From: Parietaria judaica
Lineage: Eukaryota > Streptophyta > Magnoliopsida > Rosales > Urticaceae
DNA: 64,000 bases
Reading direction: 5' to 3'
NCBI GenBank assembly: GCA_954871525.1
Contig: OX940864.1
Span: forward strand, 7,496,001 to 7,560,000
Shown here: piece after piece, positions 47,740 through 59,514 of the stretch
How the letters are laid out: each line of letters begins with the position of its first letter
Numbering within the stretch: position 1 is the stretch's first letter
Translations under genes and position numbers: made by a program
The notes under the pieces: model-generated
The model's input: only the letters and a program-made list of their open reading frames with translations
Told to the model about the DNA's origin: nothing
The model's database searches: none

Positions 47740-49331
47740 CAAGGTTCAACTTACCGACGATTATCGACGATTATCGACGATTATCGAGCTTACCGATAGT
47801 AACCGGTAAATAATCCACTACACTAGTTGTCGTTTTGGTAACTTATCGCCGATAATCGAGATAATCGGTAAATCATTTTCCAATGGATTATCGTTTTTTG
47901 CAGTGTAAAATTGAGGGACTTTTCGGTGCAATTAAAAATATATTTGGCAAAAGTTTGCAAAGTTTTGATTTAAGCGTTTTTCTCCGAATTTTTTCAAATT
48001 TGTGCGAACTTTTTGGTAAATTTAGGAGTTATAATCATAGATATGTATGAATCATGCATTTTTTTTCTTTGATATTTACTCATTTTTACGATTCTTAGAA
48101 GATTTACATGAGTTCAAAACTAAAGAGTTAGTTGTTCACATATGAGTTATATTCTTCAATGGGTAAAGATTAGTACTTTTGTGATTTTGAGTTGTTTTTT
48201 TGCATTCTTATGAATATATATTGATGAAAACTTGTTTTGATGACTTAGTTTGTAATTATTTTGTTAGATTTAGAGGAAATTCGGATTTGTATAGGCAAAA
48301 GTATACAAAGTTTCGAATTTTTAAATTTGCTCAAAATATAGATATTTTTTGATGATTTATTGTTTGTGTATGCTTTAAAAGATTGTAATTAGTATTTAGT
48401 AAGAAATATGTGTTTGTTGGTGAATTTTTTAGGCAGATTAGATGATAATTTCGGATTTCCTCATAATTGCGGCAAAAATATTTGAAGTTGATCTTTTTGT
48501 GATTTGTGAAGTATTCTACTCATTTTTTTTTTGGGTGTTTTCATTCATTAAATATTTTTTAAAATATTAATCTGAGTTTTTGGTGTAATTTATTTTCAGA
48601 TTTGACGATAATTTGGCTATTCACATAATTGCGGCAAAAGTCTTCTAAGTTTATCTTTTTGTGATTTCTCCGGTAATCTACTGACTTTTCTTGCTGTTAG
48701 CTTTCATTAAATATTTATTCCTACAATAATGTGAGATTTTGGTGGAGTTGAGTTTGTTTTTTGAGGTAAAATTGTTTTTTGCGGCAAAAGTACCTATTTT
48801 TGCCATTTGTCTTGCTGTTTTTAACTAGTCTCGTAATTCTTCTTTTTGTTTAGGTTGAAGATGAGTAAAGACAATCTTGCGAGGGAGTATTGCACTCCCT
48901 ATGGGGATCCGAGCAACAACTCGAGTTTCAAGTGCAATTATTGCGGGAAGGAGATCAGAGTTGGCGGAATCACGAGAAGTCGGTTTGAGTTTGAGTATTA
49001 TCTACCATTCTACCTATTACCTATCTATTATGTGTATGAGTTGTTGGACTATGTGTTTGATACATTTGTGAGACTATGTTTTATTGGTGTTATAGGACTA
49101 TGTGTGTATGACTTTATCTTCATATGTTTGTATGATATTATAAAAATATTTAGTAAGTTTTCCGTCGATAAGTATCGAAAAGTGTCGATAATCCGTCGAT
49201 AATCCTCGATAAGTATCGGTAATCGGTAAGCTACAGTATTATTAGTTTTCCATCGATAATCCAATTATCCGTCGATTAATCCGTCGATAACGGCAAGCGA
49301 TTTATCGGTTATCTCGATAAGTTGAACCTTG
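47740..49331 (+). mobile_element. non-autonomous hAT element with BED-finger remnant
   Basis: Ends are a 14-bp perfect inverted repeat, CAAGGTTCAACTTA and TAAGTTGAACCTTG, flanked by the perfect 8-bp duplication CTTGATAC (47732-47739 and 49332-49339). Both sub-ends are packed with TCGATAA/TTATCGA words, as hAT transposase-binding regions often are. The 1592-bp interior keeps only a short piece of a transposase. All this fits a deletion derivative of a hAT transposon. Confidence 0.93.
48861..48978 (+). pseudogene. BED zinc-finger fragment of a hAT transposase
   Basis: After an acceptor-like TTTGTTTAG, an ATG opens a frame reading MSKDNLAREYCTPYGDPSNN and then FKCNYCGKEIRVGGITR. This is the first half of a BED finger (C-x2-C pair, then GGITR). 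The normal continuation with the two His ligands is missing: the frame runs on into unrelated sequence up to about 49202. It is a truncated remnant. Confidence 0.8.
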
Positions 49332-49383
49332 CTTGATACTACTTGATAATAGGCATGCAAAATCTGGAATTCAAAACTCAAAT

Positions 49384-49476
49384 CCAATGAGATTGAAGAT
49401 AATGATATTACATCAAATTCATAAGATAAGGGACATATATATATATATATTTCTAAACTTAATACTCCTATAAATA
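49384..49476 (+). promoter_or_regulatory. Lhcb1 light-regulated promoter: CCAAT, GATA pair, I-box, TATA
   Basis: In order: CCAAT (49384-49388), two close GATA motifs (49398-49401 and 49404-49407), an I-box GATAAG (49425-49430) and TATAAATA (49469-49476), with the ATG at 49563. This order (CCAAT, paired GATA, I-box, TATA) is the classic light- and clock-responsive arrangement of CAB promoters. The hAT element ends 52 bp before the CCAAT box. Confidence 0.75.
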
Positions 49477-49562
49477 CATACCAAAGAAGAACCAATTCAT
49501 TCCAACACTCATCACTCATCTCTACCTCTCAATTTGTTAAGCTCAATCTACGTCTTAATCTA

Positions 49563-50363
49563 ATGGCTGCAGCTTCCTCGATGGCTCTCTCCTCCCCGGC
49601 TTTTGCCGGAAAAGCTGTCGAGCTCGCCCCGGCAGCTAACAAAGTCGTCGGCGGGGGACGCGTGTCGATGCGGAAAACTGCCACGAAGGTGGCTTCCTCC
49701 GGTAGCCCGTGGTACGGCCCCGACCGAGTGAAGTACTTGGGTCCGTTCTCGGGCGAGTCCCCCAGCTACCTGACGGGCGAGTTCCCTGGCGACTACGGGT
49801 GGGACACCGCCGGGCTCTCGGCCGACCCCGAGACCTTTGCCCGGAACCGTGAGTTGGAGGTGATCCACTCGCGTTGGGCCATGCTCGGCGCCCTCGGGTG
49901 CGTGTTCCCAGAGCTCTTGTCCCGCAACGGGGTGACGTTCGGTGAGGCGGTGTGGTTCAAGGCCGGGTCACAGATCTTCAGCGACGGAGGGCTCGATTAC
50001 TTGGGAAACCCTAGCCTGGTCCACGCGCAGAGCATCCTCGCCATATGGGCCTGCCAGGTCATCCTCATGGGCGCCGTGGAGGGCTACCGTGTTGCCGGTG
50101 GGCCCCTCGGCGAGGTCGTTGACCCAATCTACCCTGGCGGGAGCTTTGACCCGTTGGGGCTCGCAGAGGACCCGGAGGCCTTCGCGGAGCTGAAGGTGAA
50201 GGAGCTCAAAAACGGGAGGTTGGCAATGTTCTCCATGTTTGGATTCTTCGTTCAGGCTATCGTTACCGGGAAGGGCCCGTTGGAGAATTTGGCCGATCAC
50301 CTCGCCGACCCGGTCAACAACAACGCTTGGGCGTTTGCCACCAACTTCGTCCCCGGCAAGTGA
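49563..50363 (+). CDS. LHCB1: chlorophyll a/b-binding protein of LHCII, type 1
   Basis: Intronless 266-residue precursor of the main photosystem II antenna protein, imported into chloroplasts and inserted in thylakoids, where it binds chlorophylls a and b and carotenoids. The transit peptide ([20 protein letters not shown]...) ends near residue 34, followed by a mature start with RKTATK (phosphorylatable Thr region) and the trimerisation motif WYGPDR (residues 50-55). Helix B has [17 protein letters not shown], helix C has [20 protein letters not shown], and helix A has [19 protein letters not shown]. The C-terminus [20 protein letters not shown] is canonical. The coding sequence is strongly GC-rich at third positions, unlike the AT-rich flanks, as usual for this highly expressed family. 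No lesion. Confidence 0.98.
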   Translation: MAAASSMALSSPAFAGKAVELAPAANKVVGGGRVSMRKTATKVASSGSPWYGPDRVKYLGPFSGESPSYLTGEFPGDYGWDTAGLSADPETFARNRELEVIHSRWAMLGALGCVFPELLSRNGVTFGEAVWFKAGSQIFSDGGLDYLGNPSLVHAQSILAIWACQVILMGAVEGYRVAGGPLGEVVDPIYPGGSFDPLGLAEDPEAFAELKVKELKNGRLAMFSMFGFFVQAIVTGKGPLENLADHLADPVNNNAWAFATNFVPGK

Positions 50364-50379
50364 ACGGCTTGTTTACAAT

Positions 50380-50827
50380 CAGTGTGTTATGGAATCTATA
50401 TCCTTTAGAGGATATAGTTTTGAAGAGAAATATGTGAATTGTACATGTATTTTTAATTTATCATAATTCGGTCTCGGTATTTTGTAATTGTATGTTTTTT
50501 CTTTCTCTGAATATACTACTTAGAAATCGAAGAATTTTTTTTTAAGAAATATGTACTTGTTTCTTTTTAAATGAAATTCTGTTATCCATGATGGTATATT
50601 AGCAAATACGCGTTAATAAGTAATATATAAAGAGATTTTACATGCGATATTTGTTAACGTGATTTGTGATAGATACCTAAAAAAATACAGTTTTTCTATT
50701 TTTGAATTATCCGACAGCCAATTGCTAGTCTCCATTTACGATAAAGATCGACTGATCAACCAAGCCTAAAAGCTTTTAAATTACATAATTAAATATCTTG
50801 TAATAACGGCCACTAAAAGTAAATATG
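50380..50827. other. 3' UTR of LHCB1 and short spacer
   Basis: Probable 3' untranslated region (TTGTAATTGTATG near 50481), then AT-rich spacer up to the next transposon. Nothing else seen. Confidence 0.55.
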
Positions 50828-51108
50828 AAAATAGCCAGGGGCGGACTCACGTGGGAGAGGGGCCACTAACAGTAAATATGAAAATAGCCAGGGGCGGACC
50901 CACGTGGGAGAGGGGGTGGCTGATGTCACCCCAGATCTTTAGGAATTTTTTTTTCTATTAATAATTTAATAAAAAAAATGTATAGCCTTCTCTCACACGT
51001 ATGTCACCCTCACAAACTCACGCTCCTTATTCATTGTCGTTTAAGTTGCTTGCTTACCTTCGATTTCACAAACTCAAATCTTCATTCTCGTTTTCTCTCC
51101 AGCAAACA

Positions 51109-51335
51109 TCCTCGTTCGTCGTCTTCGTCACTCGCCGAAAATCCACCCTTGTTTGTCGTCATTGCACTCGCCGAAAATCCGCCCCCTGTTCGTCGTCATT
51201 GCACTCGCCGGAAATCTGCCCCTGTTCGTCATCATTGCACTCGCCGGAAACCCGCCCATGTTAGTCGTCATTGCACTTGCCGGAAATCTGCCCATGTTCG
51301 TCGTCACTGCAATCGCCGGAAATCTGCCCATATTC
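51109..51335. repeat. 36-bp minisatellite in the hAT leader, about six copies
   Basis: The unit contains TTCGTCGTCATTGCACTCG followed by CCGGAAATCTGCCC and repeats every 36 bp with small differences. Because 36 is a multiple of three, it stays open in more than one frame, which explains long but probably meaningless open frames here. Confidence 0.9.
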
Positions 51336-52029
51336 GCTCTCTGATTCACGCTCTGACTCGCCCCTCTACTTTCGCCGGAGAACCTCTAATTCGCGTTCTG
51401 GTTCGCTTTGCGCCAGAAATCTTCTTATTTGCGCTGTGACTCGATAGCCGAACATCGAACGAACGTCAATATTTTCTTTGTTCTTAGTTTTTGTTTGGTA
51501 AATACTTCTAAAGTTCTATGTTATTGATTTTGTTTTTTACTGCTTTGTTTTGTATTAGATTTTAAGCTTTGTTTTTTTTCTTTATTAAATCACAATTCTA
51601 AGTTAGAACTTCTAACTTCTATGTTCTATGCCTCGCTTGTTTATTTGTGTATGCATAAGTTCTATGCTTTTGCTGATGGAAGGATTTTTTTTTCCTAATA
51701 AAATATTGTGTGAGTTAGTGAGTGTGTTGTTTAATATATAATATTTTTTCAATTTATTTATGCAACTACAGAGTTGTTTTGATTATTTTGTTCCTGATTT
51801 GGGTTTTAAAAAATAGGGCTTTTGATTCGGTAGACTCAGTTTTTGCATTAACACTTCGCTCGCTATTTCGGTATCATCGTCAGACTCGGCAAACTCGTAT
51901 TCATATCTTTGAAGGTAATTCTTGGAACATTTGCCATTGACATGATGTTTTTTTTATTCCGGCACTTGTTTAAGTTTATTAGATATCAATTAATTATAAA
52001 ATATGTTTTTGTTTTGTTTATTATTGTAG

Positions 52030-54410
52030 ATGAAAACGCCAACAATTGATTCATTCTTTAAAAGAAAATGTGTTGATAGGCAAGTTCCCGATACTCATTT
52101 AATTAGCGAAGATGATCGTGCTCCACCTCCAAAGCAACAAAGCTTTGAAGTTGATGAAGATTTTGGTATCAACAAAATAGAACGTGACCCGGGTTTAAGA
52201 CCACAAATTTGGAAGTATCCAATTGATAAGCGTGACGAGGTTCGAAGAGCTTACATCAATTTTAGTCCGAATCAACCTATATGTGAAGACTACCGGAAAT
52301 CAAATGGTCGAAGCTTCCAACCATCTTGGTTCACACGAACACAATTTTCATCTTGGTTGGAGTATTCTATCAAAGAAGATGCTATATTTTGTCTTCCGTG
52401 TTTTTATTTCAAAAACAAGGTATTACTTCTGGATCGAATGCTTTTACTGAAAAAGGTTCAGGACTTGGAATAAGATAGGTGGAAAAAATTGTTCTCTTAT
52501 GGCACATATTGGAAAAGATCACAATTCACCTCATCGTACAACTTTGAGTCTTTTGTCAGATCTTATGAATCAGTCAGCTCATATTGCGAATCAGATTGGG
52601 AATTTCTAAGCAAAAGAAAAGCGTGATAGTAGACTTCGGTTAAAAACTGTTATTGGAGTAACTAGATGGCTTGCGTTTCATTCTTGTGCTTTTCGATGCC
52701 ATGATGAGTCTGCTACCTCAATAAATCGGGGAAATTTCTTAGAATTGTTAGAATACTCTGCCACTTTAAAGTTGATATAGAAGATGTTTTGGAGAATGCG
52801 TCGCATACTTCACCGAAAATACAAAAACAAATATTGCATGTCTTGGCAATGAAAGTGAAGAAGCATATTGGGGATGAAATCGGTGAAGCAAGGTACTCTA
52901 TACTAGTAGATGAAGCCTGTGATGTGTCTGAAAGAGAGCAGATGTCACTTGTTTTGAGATTTGTTAACAAAGATGGATGCATCAAGAGCGTTTTTTTGGG
53001 TTACTTCATGTCAAAGACACTACATCATTGACCTTGAAAAATGGTATTTTCTCGATGCTCTCTCAATTTACTCTTGATATTCAGTCTATTTGAGGTTAAG
53101 GTTATGATGGAGCTAGCAACATGCACGGCGAATGGAAAGGTTTGCAAGCTTTAGTTTCAAAAGAATGTCCAAGTGCTTATTATATTCATTGTTTTGCTCA
53201 TCGGTTGCAATTATCATTAATTGCTGCATCCAAGGAGGTTTATCATGTTAAAAAGTTTTTTGATAAGCTTTTACTCATTGTTAATATCGTCAGTGGATCG
53301 TGTAAGCGTAATAACCAGTTGAAAGATGCTCATGATTCAAATATTGCCTATTTACTTGACATCGAGGAGCTTGAAAGTGGAAGCGGTCTTAATCAGTCAA
53401 GTTCATTGCAAAGACCAGGTGATACTCGCTGGACTTCACACTCTAAATCAGTTAACAGTTTGATCAAGATGTTCAGTGCAACATGTGAAGTTTTATTGAA
53501 GCTCAAATCTGAGGGACAAACTGATAGTCAACGTGATGAAGCTAAATCAGTTCATAAGACAATGACTAGTTTCTATTTTGTCTTCGTTATGCACCTGATG
53601 AAAGAAGTTTTGGATATCACTAGCTTACTTTGTAATGCCTTGCAATTCCGATCTGAAGATATTTTGAATGCAATGTTTCTTGTAAGATCCACGAAGACAC
53701 TCTTACAGAAGCTTAGAGATGGAGGATTTAGCGACTTAGTGGAAAAGGTAAGATCTTTTTGTGGAAGAGTCAATATAGTAGCACCCGATTTTAGTGTTCC
53801 TCATGGTATTAAAAGAGGAATGACTCATCGTGATATAGCAGTGGAGGAATATTACAGAATATATATTTTCTACACTGTGATAGCTTCTCAAATGAGAGAA
53901 CTTGACAATAGATTCAATGAGAGCACTGTAGATATGCTTGTATTTGGTTCAGGTTTAGATCTTAAAGAGTTGCAACGATCGTTCAGAAAGGATGATATCG
54001 TTAAATTTATTCAGAATTTTTACCCAAAAGATTTCGGCCAACATTATTTTGACGCATTGGGCCCCGAGCTTCATCAGTTTGATACACTCCGAAAATTGCC
54101 AGAGTTTGTAGCTTTGAAAATGATTTCTGATCTTTGTGAATGGTTGAAGAGCACTAGACGATCAGATTACTACCCGGTGTTGTAAAGAGTGATAACTCTG
54201 ATTCTTACTCTTCCGGTTTCCATTGCTTCAACCGAGCGTTCTTTTTCAAGAGTGAAGCTAGTCAAGACGGCACTTCGGAACAAGATGTAGGATGATTTCT
54301 TGTCGGACTATTTGGTCGTGAACGTTGAGAGAGAGATTGCTGAGAAGTTTAGTATTGATTCAATTATAGAAGATTTCTGTAATATGAAATCAAGACGCTC
54401 TTTATTTTGA
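52030..54410 (+). pseudogene. TTF-finger / DUF4371 hAT transposase, decayed
   Basis: Open stretches in order: 52030-52473 (MKTPTIDSFFKRK, then a TTF-type region with WLEYSIKEDAIFCLPCFYF), 52789-53031 (GEARYSILVDEACDVSEREQ, the DUF4371/catalytic-Asp part), 53121-54185 (ECPSAYYIHCFAHRLQLSL, RPGDTRWTSHSKSVNSLIK) and 54186-54410 (the C-terminal dimerisation region LTLPVSIASTERSFSRVKLV). Frame is lost after 52440. In-frame stops occur before 53121, at 54183-54185 and at about 54286. This is a ZMYM-like/TTF hAT transposase with several independent lesions, so it is non-functional and sits inside the hAT element. Confidence 0.9.
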
Positions 54411-54832
54411 TGTAATGATGTGTTTTGAGATATTATTAATGAACGTCTAATTTAATGGTCTTTATTATTAATTAAAGTCTATTGTGTTGGTCTTTATTTA
54501 TTGTTCATCACCCCGCCCGGATGACATTTCCTGGGTCCGCCCTTGAAAATAGCAAAAAGAAATCAAACAGAGGACAATCAAATTCTTTAATATTAATTTT
54601 GATATTTTACTTTTTTCCATAGAACATAAAATACTCACTATTATATTAAATAGCTTAATTAATCACCTTATTTAAATTAACCATCAATGATTGACAGTGT
54701 ACATACATGCATAATATATTAATACTCGCATATGAGCTCAACAATATTGGATTCATTAATCCAACGATATATATGGCTCAAGCTCTATATTATTATATAT
54801 AATTATATAAATATATATATCGACACGGACAC

Positions 54833-57595
54833 CTATGACATCCCCAAGAACACAGCGTCGGTGTTCTCGTCGCTGCAGTACAGGCAAGGGTGTTGCCCTC
54901 GAATGCCTATATCCCCGCTCAGCACCTCCCTCGCCATCGTCACAACTGCCCGGTTGCTCAGCCTCGTCTCTGGCGAACCCCGCTCGAGCACCGCCTGCAC
55001 TGCACTGCTGAAGGCACCGCGGGCCTTCCCTCCCCCTCCAAATCCGTCGGGGAGGTCAGCGGAGGTCTCGTCCGCCTGGCAGCCGCTGAGCAGAATCCCC
55101 TCGTCGGGGCCGGAGAAATTCGGCCAGAGCGGCCGGAACTTGAGGCTGCACTCGCCGCCGAAGAGCTCCAGCATGTGGGTGGCCACGTCGGCGGTGGATA
55201 TGCCGGTTAGGGAGCTCAGGTGCTCAAGTAGGGAAGCGAAAGGGATCGCCTTGGGCTTCGCGGTGGCAGGCGGGACCGGGAGGGGTGATCGGTTGGCGGG
55301 GGCGGAAGATATGGGCCCGATTTGTACTTTTTCTTTGTCGATGAGTCCTCCGCTGTGGCAGGAGTCGGAGAGGATTGTCAAGCTCGCTCCTTTTGGCAGA
55401 CGGTTGACTAAGTGTCGAAAGTCAATGTCTGAGAGAGATTGTGTGTATTGTTAATAAACAATATTTAATAATATAGAGGTATAATACCATATAAACAGTT
55501 AACAATATCATTCGAATTACTTGAAAAAATTAAGTTCGAGGATACAATATTTAGTGCTAGCTCAGTTGTCTAAAGTCAACGTTTGTGGTCGAATGTGTCT
55601 GATTAATTATTAGGGAAAATTACGGCAAAAATACTCAACCTTTGGTCAAAGTGTCTCCCGTGTACCTAACCTTTAAAACTGGCGGCAAAAATACCCAACG
55701 TGCGTTGACCGTGACTTTGGCATGTAAACGTTAATTTTTCCGTTAACATCCGCCATGTGGCCATTAGCGGCAAAAATACCCAAACTTTTTTTTTTTTGAA
55801 AAAAATTAATTTTCTTTTTCTTTACTTGATTAGTGATAATTACTTGAATTCCAAATACATGGAATAACACAAAATTTAGTCAAAACATCAATTGATTTTT
55901 TAATGTGCTTGTATAAGCTACATTTGCTAATAAAAATATTATTATTATTATGAGAAATTTTAAACAAAATGTTACGGGTACTTTACGTAATTGATTTTTA
56001 ATAAATTAATAAAAGGAAAGTTATATAATTAATTTTTTCTTTTATTAAATAAAGTCAATTTTAGCCCGAGATATTCACCGGAAGTCCGTTTTCGCGAAAT
56101 AAAGTGTCCAGATGTTTCCAAAAATCACAAGATACTCAAAAAAGTCATAAAGTTTGCAAGAAATGGCCTCGTAACACTCCCAGAACCCTTAAAGTGGGCC
56201 GAGAGCACCTCGGGCTGCCCCACACGAGCCACCACGCGCTGCCACGCGTCTCCTGCCCTCCTCAAGCGTGGCATTATGTTTATTATATAACTTTCCTTTA
56301 TTAATTTATTAAAAATCAATTACGTAAAATACATGTAACATTATGTTTAAAATTTCTCATAATAATAAGATTTTTACCAGCAAATGTAGCTTATACAAGC
56401 ACATTAAAAAATCAATTGATGTTTTGACTAACTTTTGTGTTATTCTATGTATTTAGAATTCAAGTAATTATCACTAATCAAGTAAAGAATAAAAAAAAAT
56501 TATTTTTTTTCAAAAAAAAAAGTTTGGGTATTTTTGCCGCTAACGGCCACATGGCGGGTGTTAACGGAAAAATTAACGTTTTCATGCCAAAGTCACAGTC
56601 AACGCACGTTGGGTATTTTTGCCGTTAGTTTTAAAGGTTGAGTATACCGGAGGCACTTTGACCATGGGTTGGGTATTTTTGCCGTAATTTTCCCTAATTA
56701 TTATGAATACTTTTATCTTAATAAGTTTAATTTTTATGCAGTTTTAGTCTAAAATAAGAACTTATATCATGAAAACAAAAATATAATTTACTTTAATACT
56801 CAACGAAAAATCACATTAATAGCTTTATGAAATAATTTTTTTTATATATGTAATTTTTTTTTTTACTAAAAAGTCTCACATTATACCCTCATAATAATAT
56901 AAGCAAATTAATTTATATTCAACTTTATCTATATGCTCTTGTTACAACTTACAAGTACCGAAAATTTACTCCATTTGTATTACCGAAAATTTAAATTTAG
57001 AGCATAGAAAAATTCACTTCTTGTATCAGAACCAGCAGAAAATCGGTAAACCCGAGTTATTTTAGCGATTTTAATGAAAAATATTATAACTTCGTTTAAA
57101 ACTTAAAAACAAAAGGTATAAAAACCAGTCCTATTTCTCAAAAAATAATTTGTATCCCAAATTATCTTTACTGAAAAAACAATATCGAGAACCGGAAATC
57201 GGTTTTTGAAAAGGTTTACCACTATACGTACCGGTGATGAGATTGAAATCACAAGGAACAATAGCCTCGTCGCTCCCCATGAAATGACTCTTCGAAGGAA
57301 GCCTCGTGCCATGTCCGCTGTAGTGGAAATACAGCACGTCACCGGTCTTAGCTCCGTCGATCATCTCGCCCAGAACCCTCTTGATGTTCTCGCCTGTGGG
57401 CATCTCCGCCTTACCCGACCCCAGCTCGTCCGTCATGACCTGAACCCGGCTCACATCGAACCCAAACCTCCTCACCAACACCTCGCGCATCGCCACAACG
57501 TCGTTGACGCACCCGCGAAGCTCGTACTGCGTATTCGGGTAATTGCAGCCCACCAATAGAGCACACTTATTATTCGTCGTATTTTCCTTCTCCAT
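54833..57595 (-). CDS. type II metacaspase, MC9-like
   Basis: Arg/Lys-specific cysteine protease of the caspase-like clan CD, involved in plant cell death and clearance. Exons 57232-57595 (364 bp) and 54833-55428 (596 bp) join in phase at the codon for Asp122, giving 319 residues, close to Arabidopsis MC9 (325). The p20 domain starts CALLVGCNYPNTQYELRGC. The catalytic dyad is His95 in HYSGHGTR and Cys145 in SDSCHSGGLIDKEK. The conserved DEAIVPCDFNLIT precedes the intron. The linker is short, without the long insert of the MC4-8 group, and p10 carries GILLSGCQADETSAD and HPCLYCSDENTDAVFLG. Both catalytic residues are present and no frame lesion is seen. The 1.8-kb intron contains a 1082-bp MITE. 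Confidence 0.96.
55613..56694. mobile_element. MULE-type MITE in metacaspase intron
   Basis: Inverted ends of more than 400 bp begin GGGAAAATTACGGCAAAAA and are flanked by the perfect 9-bp direct repeat TAATTATTA (55604-55612 and 56695-56703), as made by Mutator-like transposition. The arms show about one difference per ten bases. The ~230-bp centre (about 56040-56270) is more GC-rich and unrelated to the arms. No coding sequence for a transposase. Confidence 0.93.
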
Positions 57596-59328
57596 AATAA
57601 TTCTCTTGAAATGGTGAAAAAAGAAATAAGCTGATCGATTTACTTAGTACTAAGTTTCGATCTTGTTCTTGTTGTGTGTTTAGAACCTTTTACGCTCTCT
57701 CTCTATATATGTATATGAAGATATGTGTTTATACACACACATATATATTTACATATATATATATATATATATCACTTACGTTCAAGCAAACATAATTTGG
57801 TGACCCTTTTGATTTGCTTTAAAGTGTAGAAATCCAATAAACTTAGCGTCAGAGAAACAGATTTTTGTGCTTGTGCAAATGACCAACACGGTTGAATCAC
57901 TGAGAAATGTGTAACTATAGGTCGACAACTTGCTTATATTTTATTAATTAATTAATTATAATTTATTATTTTGGTTGCTTCTATTATTCACTTGTAGTAT
58001 TAATCATACAAAAAAGTATTGCTTAATGAAGGTCTATATCCTTCTTACAGGAAATCTATAGCGTTGGTTGCGTGCGTGAAAAGATAGAAATCTCTCTCTC
58101 TCTCTATTACGTAATTTAAGGTCAGAAAATAAGTTGGCAAATTAATGCGTAGAAGAGAAACTTTATCGAAAGAGAATGTGTAAACTTGTCGTTTACATAT
58201 AATTATAGCAGCTTTAATACGGTTTCTTACATGTCTAGCTAATCTTCTTCTACTTCTAATTACATTGGCTATTTATAGACGATTCGGTGTACTTCTTGCT
58301 GTATTTGGAATCATCGTATATCACCTAGTTGAACTCCGTTTCGTCGTACAGGGCGTCGTCACAACCCGACTACTCGTACACGGGAACATCGTATACCACT
58401 TCGTCAAACCCCGCTCCATTACGACTCCATCCGTTCACTCAAAACTCAATCACATCTCTCGTTACGGTGGTTGTTGTCGTCTCGCTCAAGGATCCGGCTT
58501 GATACTTCAATAAGGTCGTTTAGCAAATCAATATGAACAACGACTTAGTTCGTGATGAAACATAACCAAAGCTAAAAATATTAAGCAAAAATAAGTTAGA
58601 CTGATCATATGGATATATATATAGGAGCACTCAATAGGCACACACAATGTTTACAAGTTCTCGTCGTATATGGGCTCTCCATAGACGGCTTCGGCGTACT
58701 CCACTTAGAATTTTTGTATCGGCGTACTCCACTTTGTCGTAGACGGTATCGTCATACTCCAACTTACACGGGGATACCAGGTCATAGACTCGTAGTATAC
58801 CACTTCATCAAACGCCCTGAACGGGGTCGTAGTAAACTACCTCATCAAACTCCGCACACAGCGAGCCACTTCATCCATTCTTGTACCCATGCCGTTGGGA
58901 ATCTCGTCACAGATCGTGCAACAGACAGAATTAACGACAATTATTAGACATGACCAAAACTAAAATGTAAATAAGTTGAAAGACTGATATGGATAGGGGC
59001 ACTCGATAGAGAGTGCTCCTCAAAAAATAGGTGTATGCTGCAAAGAGCGGCGCATGCACGGTATTCTTTAGTAAAAGGCGAAAGAATAGTTCGCTATGCG
59101 TGCACCGCACAGCTCCGTTATTTCTAAACAGATCAACTGTGTGTATTATTAATACAGGAGACCATAAGCTATATAACGCTCTCACTTACCCATGTGGGAC
59201 TATTAAATACACATCACTACCTCACAATGTGTGTAAGCCTCTAGTGTTGCTTATTGCTGATAAATAAATAAGTTAAAATCAAGGTTCAAAAGATGGTCAC
59301 ACGGTTAGATTTTATGACTTTATAAATA
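57596..59328. repeat. metacaspase promoter side, then diverged direct repeats
   Basis: 57660-57780 holds TA and CA microsatellites, probably in the metacaspase promoter. From about 58262 to 59010 two diverged copies of a ~370-bp unit follow each other. Shared words are CGTATACCACTTC(G/A)TCAAAC, a TAGACG-GGTGTACT-like start and a GATATGGATAT-GGGCACTC-like end. A related piece (GAGTGCTCCTCAAAAAATAGG near 59010, GAGCGCTCTTCAAAAGAATAGG near 60067) recurs 1 kb further on. No gene recognised; the class of this repeat is unknown. Confidence 0.45.
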
Positions 59329-59336
59329 TTTTTTAT

Positions 59337-59506
59337 CATAGGCGGAACCACTCACAAGACTGGTGTGGTTCCAGCCCCCCAAACTTTTTTAATTGATCAT
59401 TTTTAGCACTATTTTTTTAAAAAAAATTACAAACAAACCCTTTCTTCTGTTTACACTATAAATTTAAATCAGCCACCCCGAAGTCCAAATTCTAGTTCCG
59501 CTTATG
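59337..59506. mobile_element. 170-bp hAT MITE
   Basis: Ends CATAGGCGGAACCA and TAGTTCCGCTTATG are imperfect inverted repeats, flanked by the perfect 8-bp duplication TTTTTTAT (59329-59336 and 59507-59514). No coding capacity. The GGCGGA core resembles the ends of the larger hAT element at 50.8-54.5 kb. Confidence 0.82.
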
Positions 59507-59514
59507 TTTTTTAT

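Larger units (their letters stand above)
50836..54545 (+). mobile_element. hAT transposon with duplicated left end
   Basis: The right end CTGGGTCCGCCCTTG (ends 54545) is followed by AAAATAGC (54546-54553). The left end CAGGGGCGGACCCACG (starts 50889) is preceded by AAAATAGC (50881-50888). The 8-bp duplication and short inverted ends identify a hAT element of about 3.66 kb. A second, near-identical left terminus with its own AAAATAGC (50828-50835) and CAGGGGCGGACTCACG (from 50836) lies 53 bp further left. Flank plus terminus has therefore been duplicated in tandem. Confidence 0.92.

Noticed and set aside
50978..51439. Open frames of 153 and 87 residues across the 36-bp repeat
   Set aside because: Openness follows from a repeat period divisible by three. 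The residues are repetitive and unlike any known protein.
56104..56304. Open frame in the centre of the metacaspase-intron MITE
   Set aside because: Short, no recognisable domain, and inside a non-coding element.
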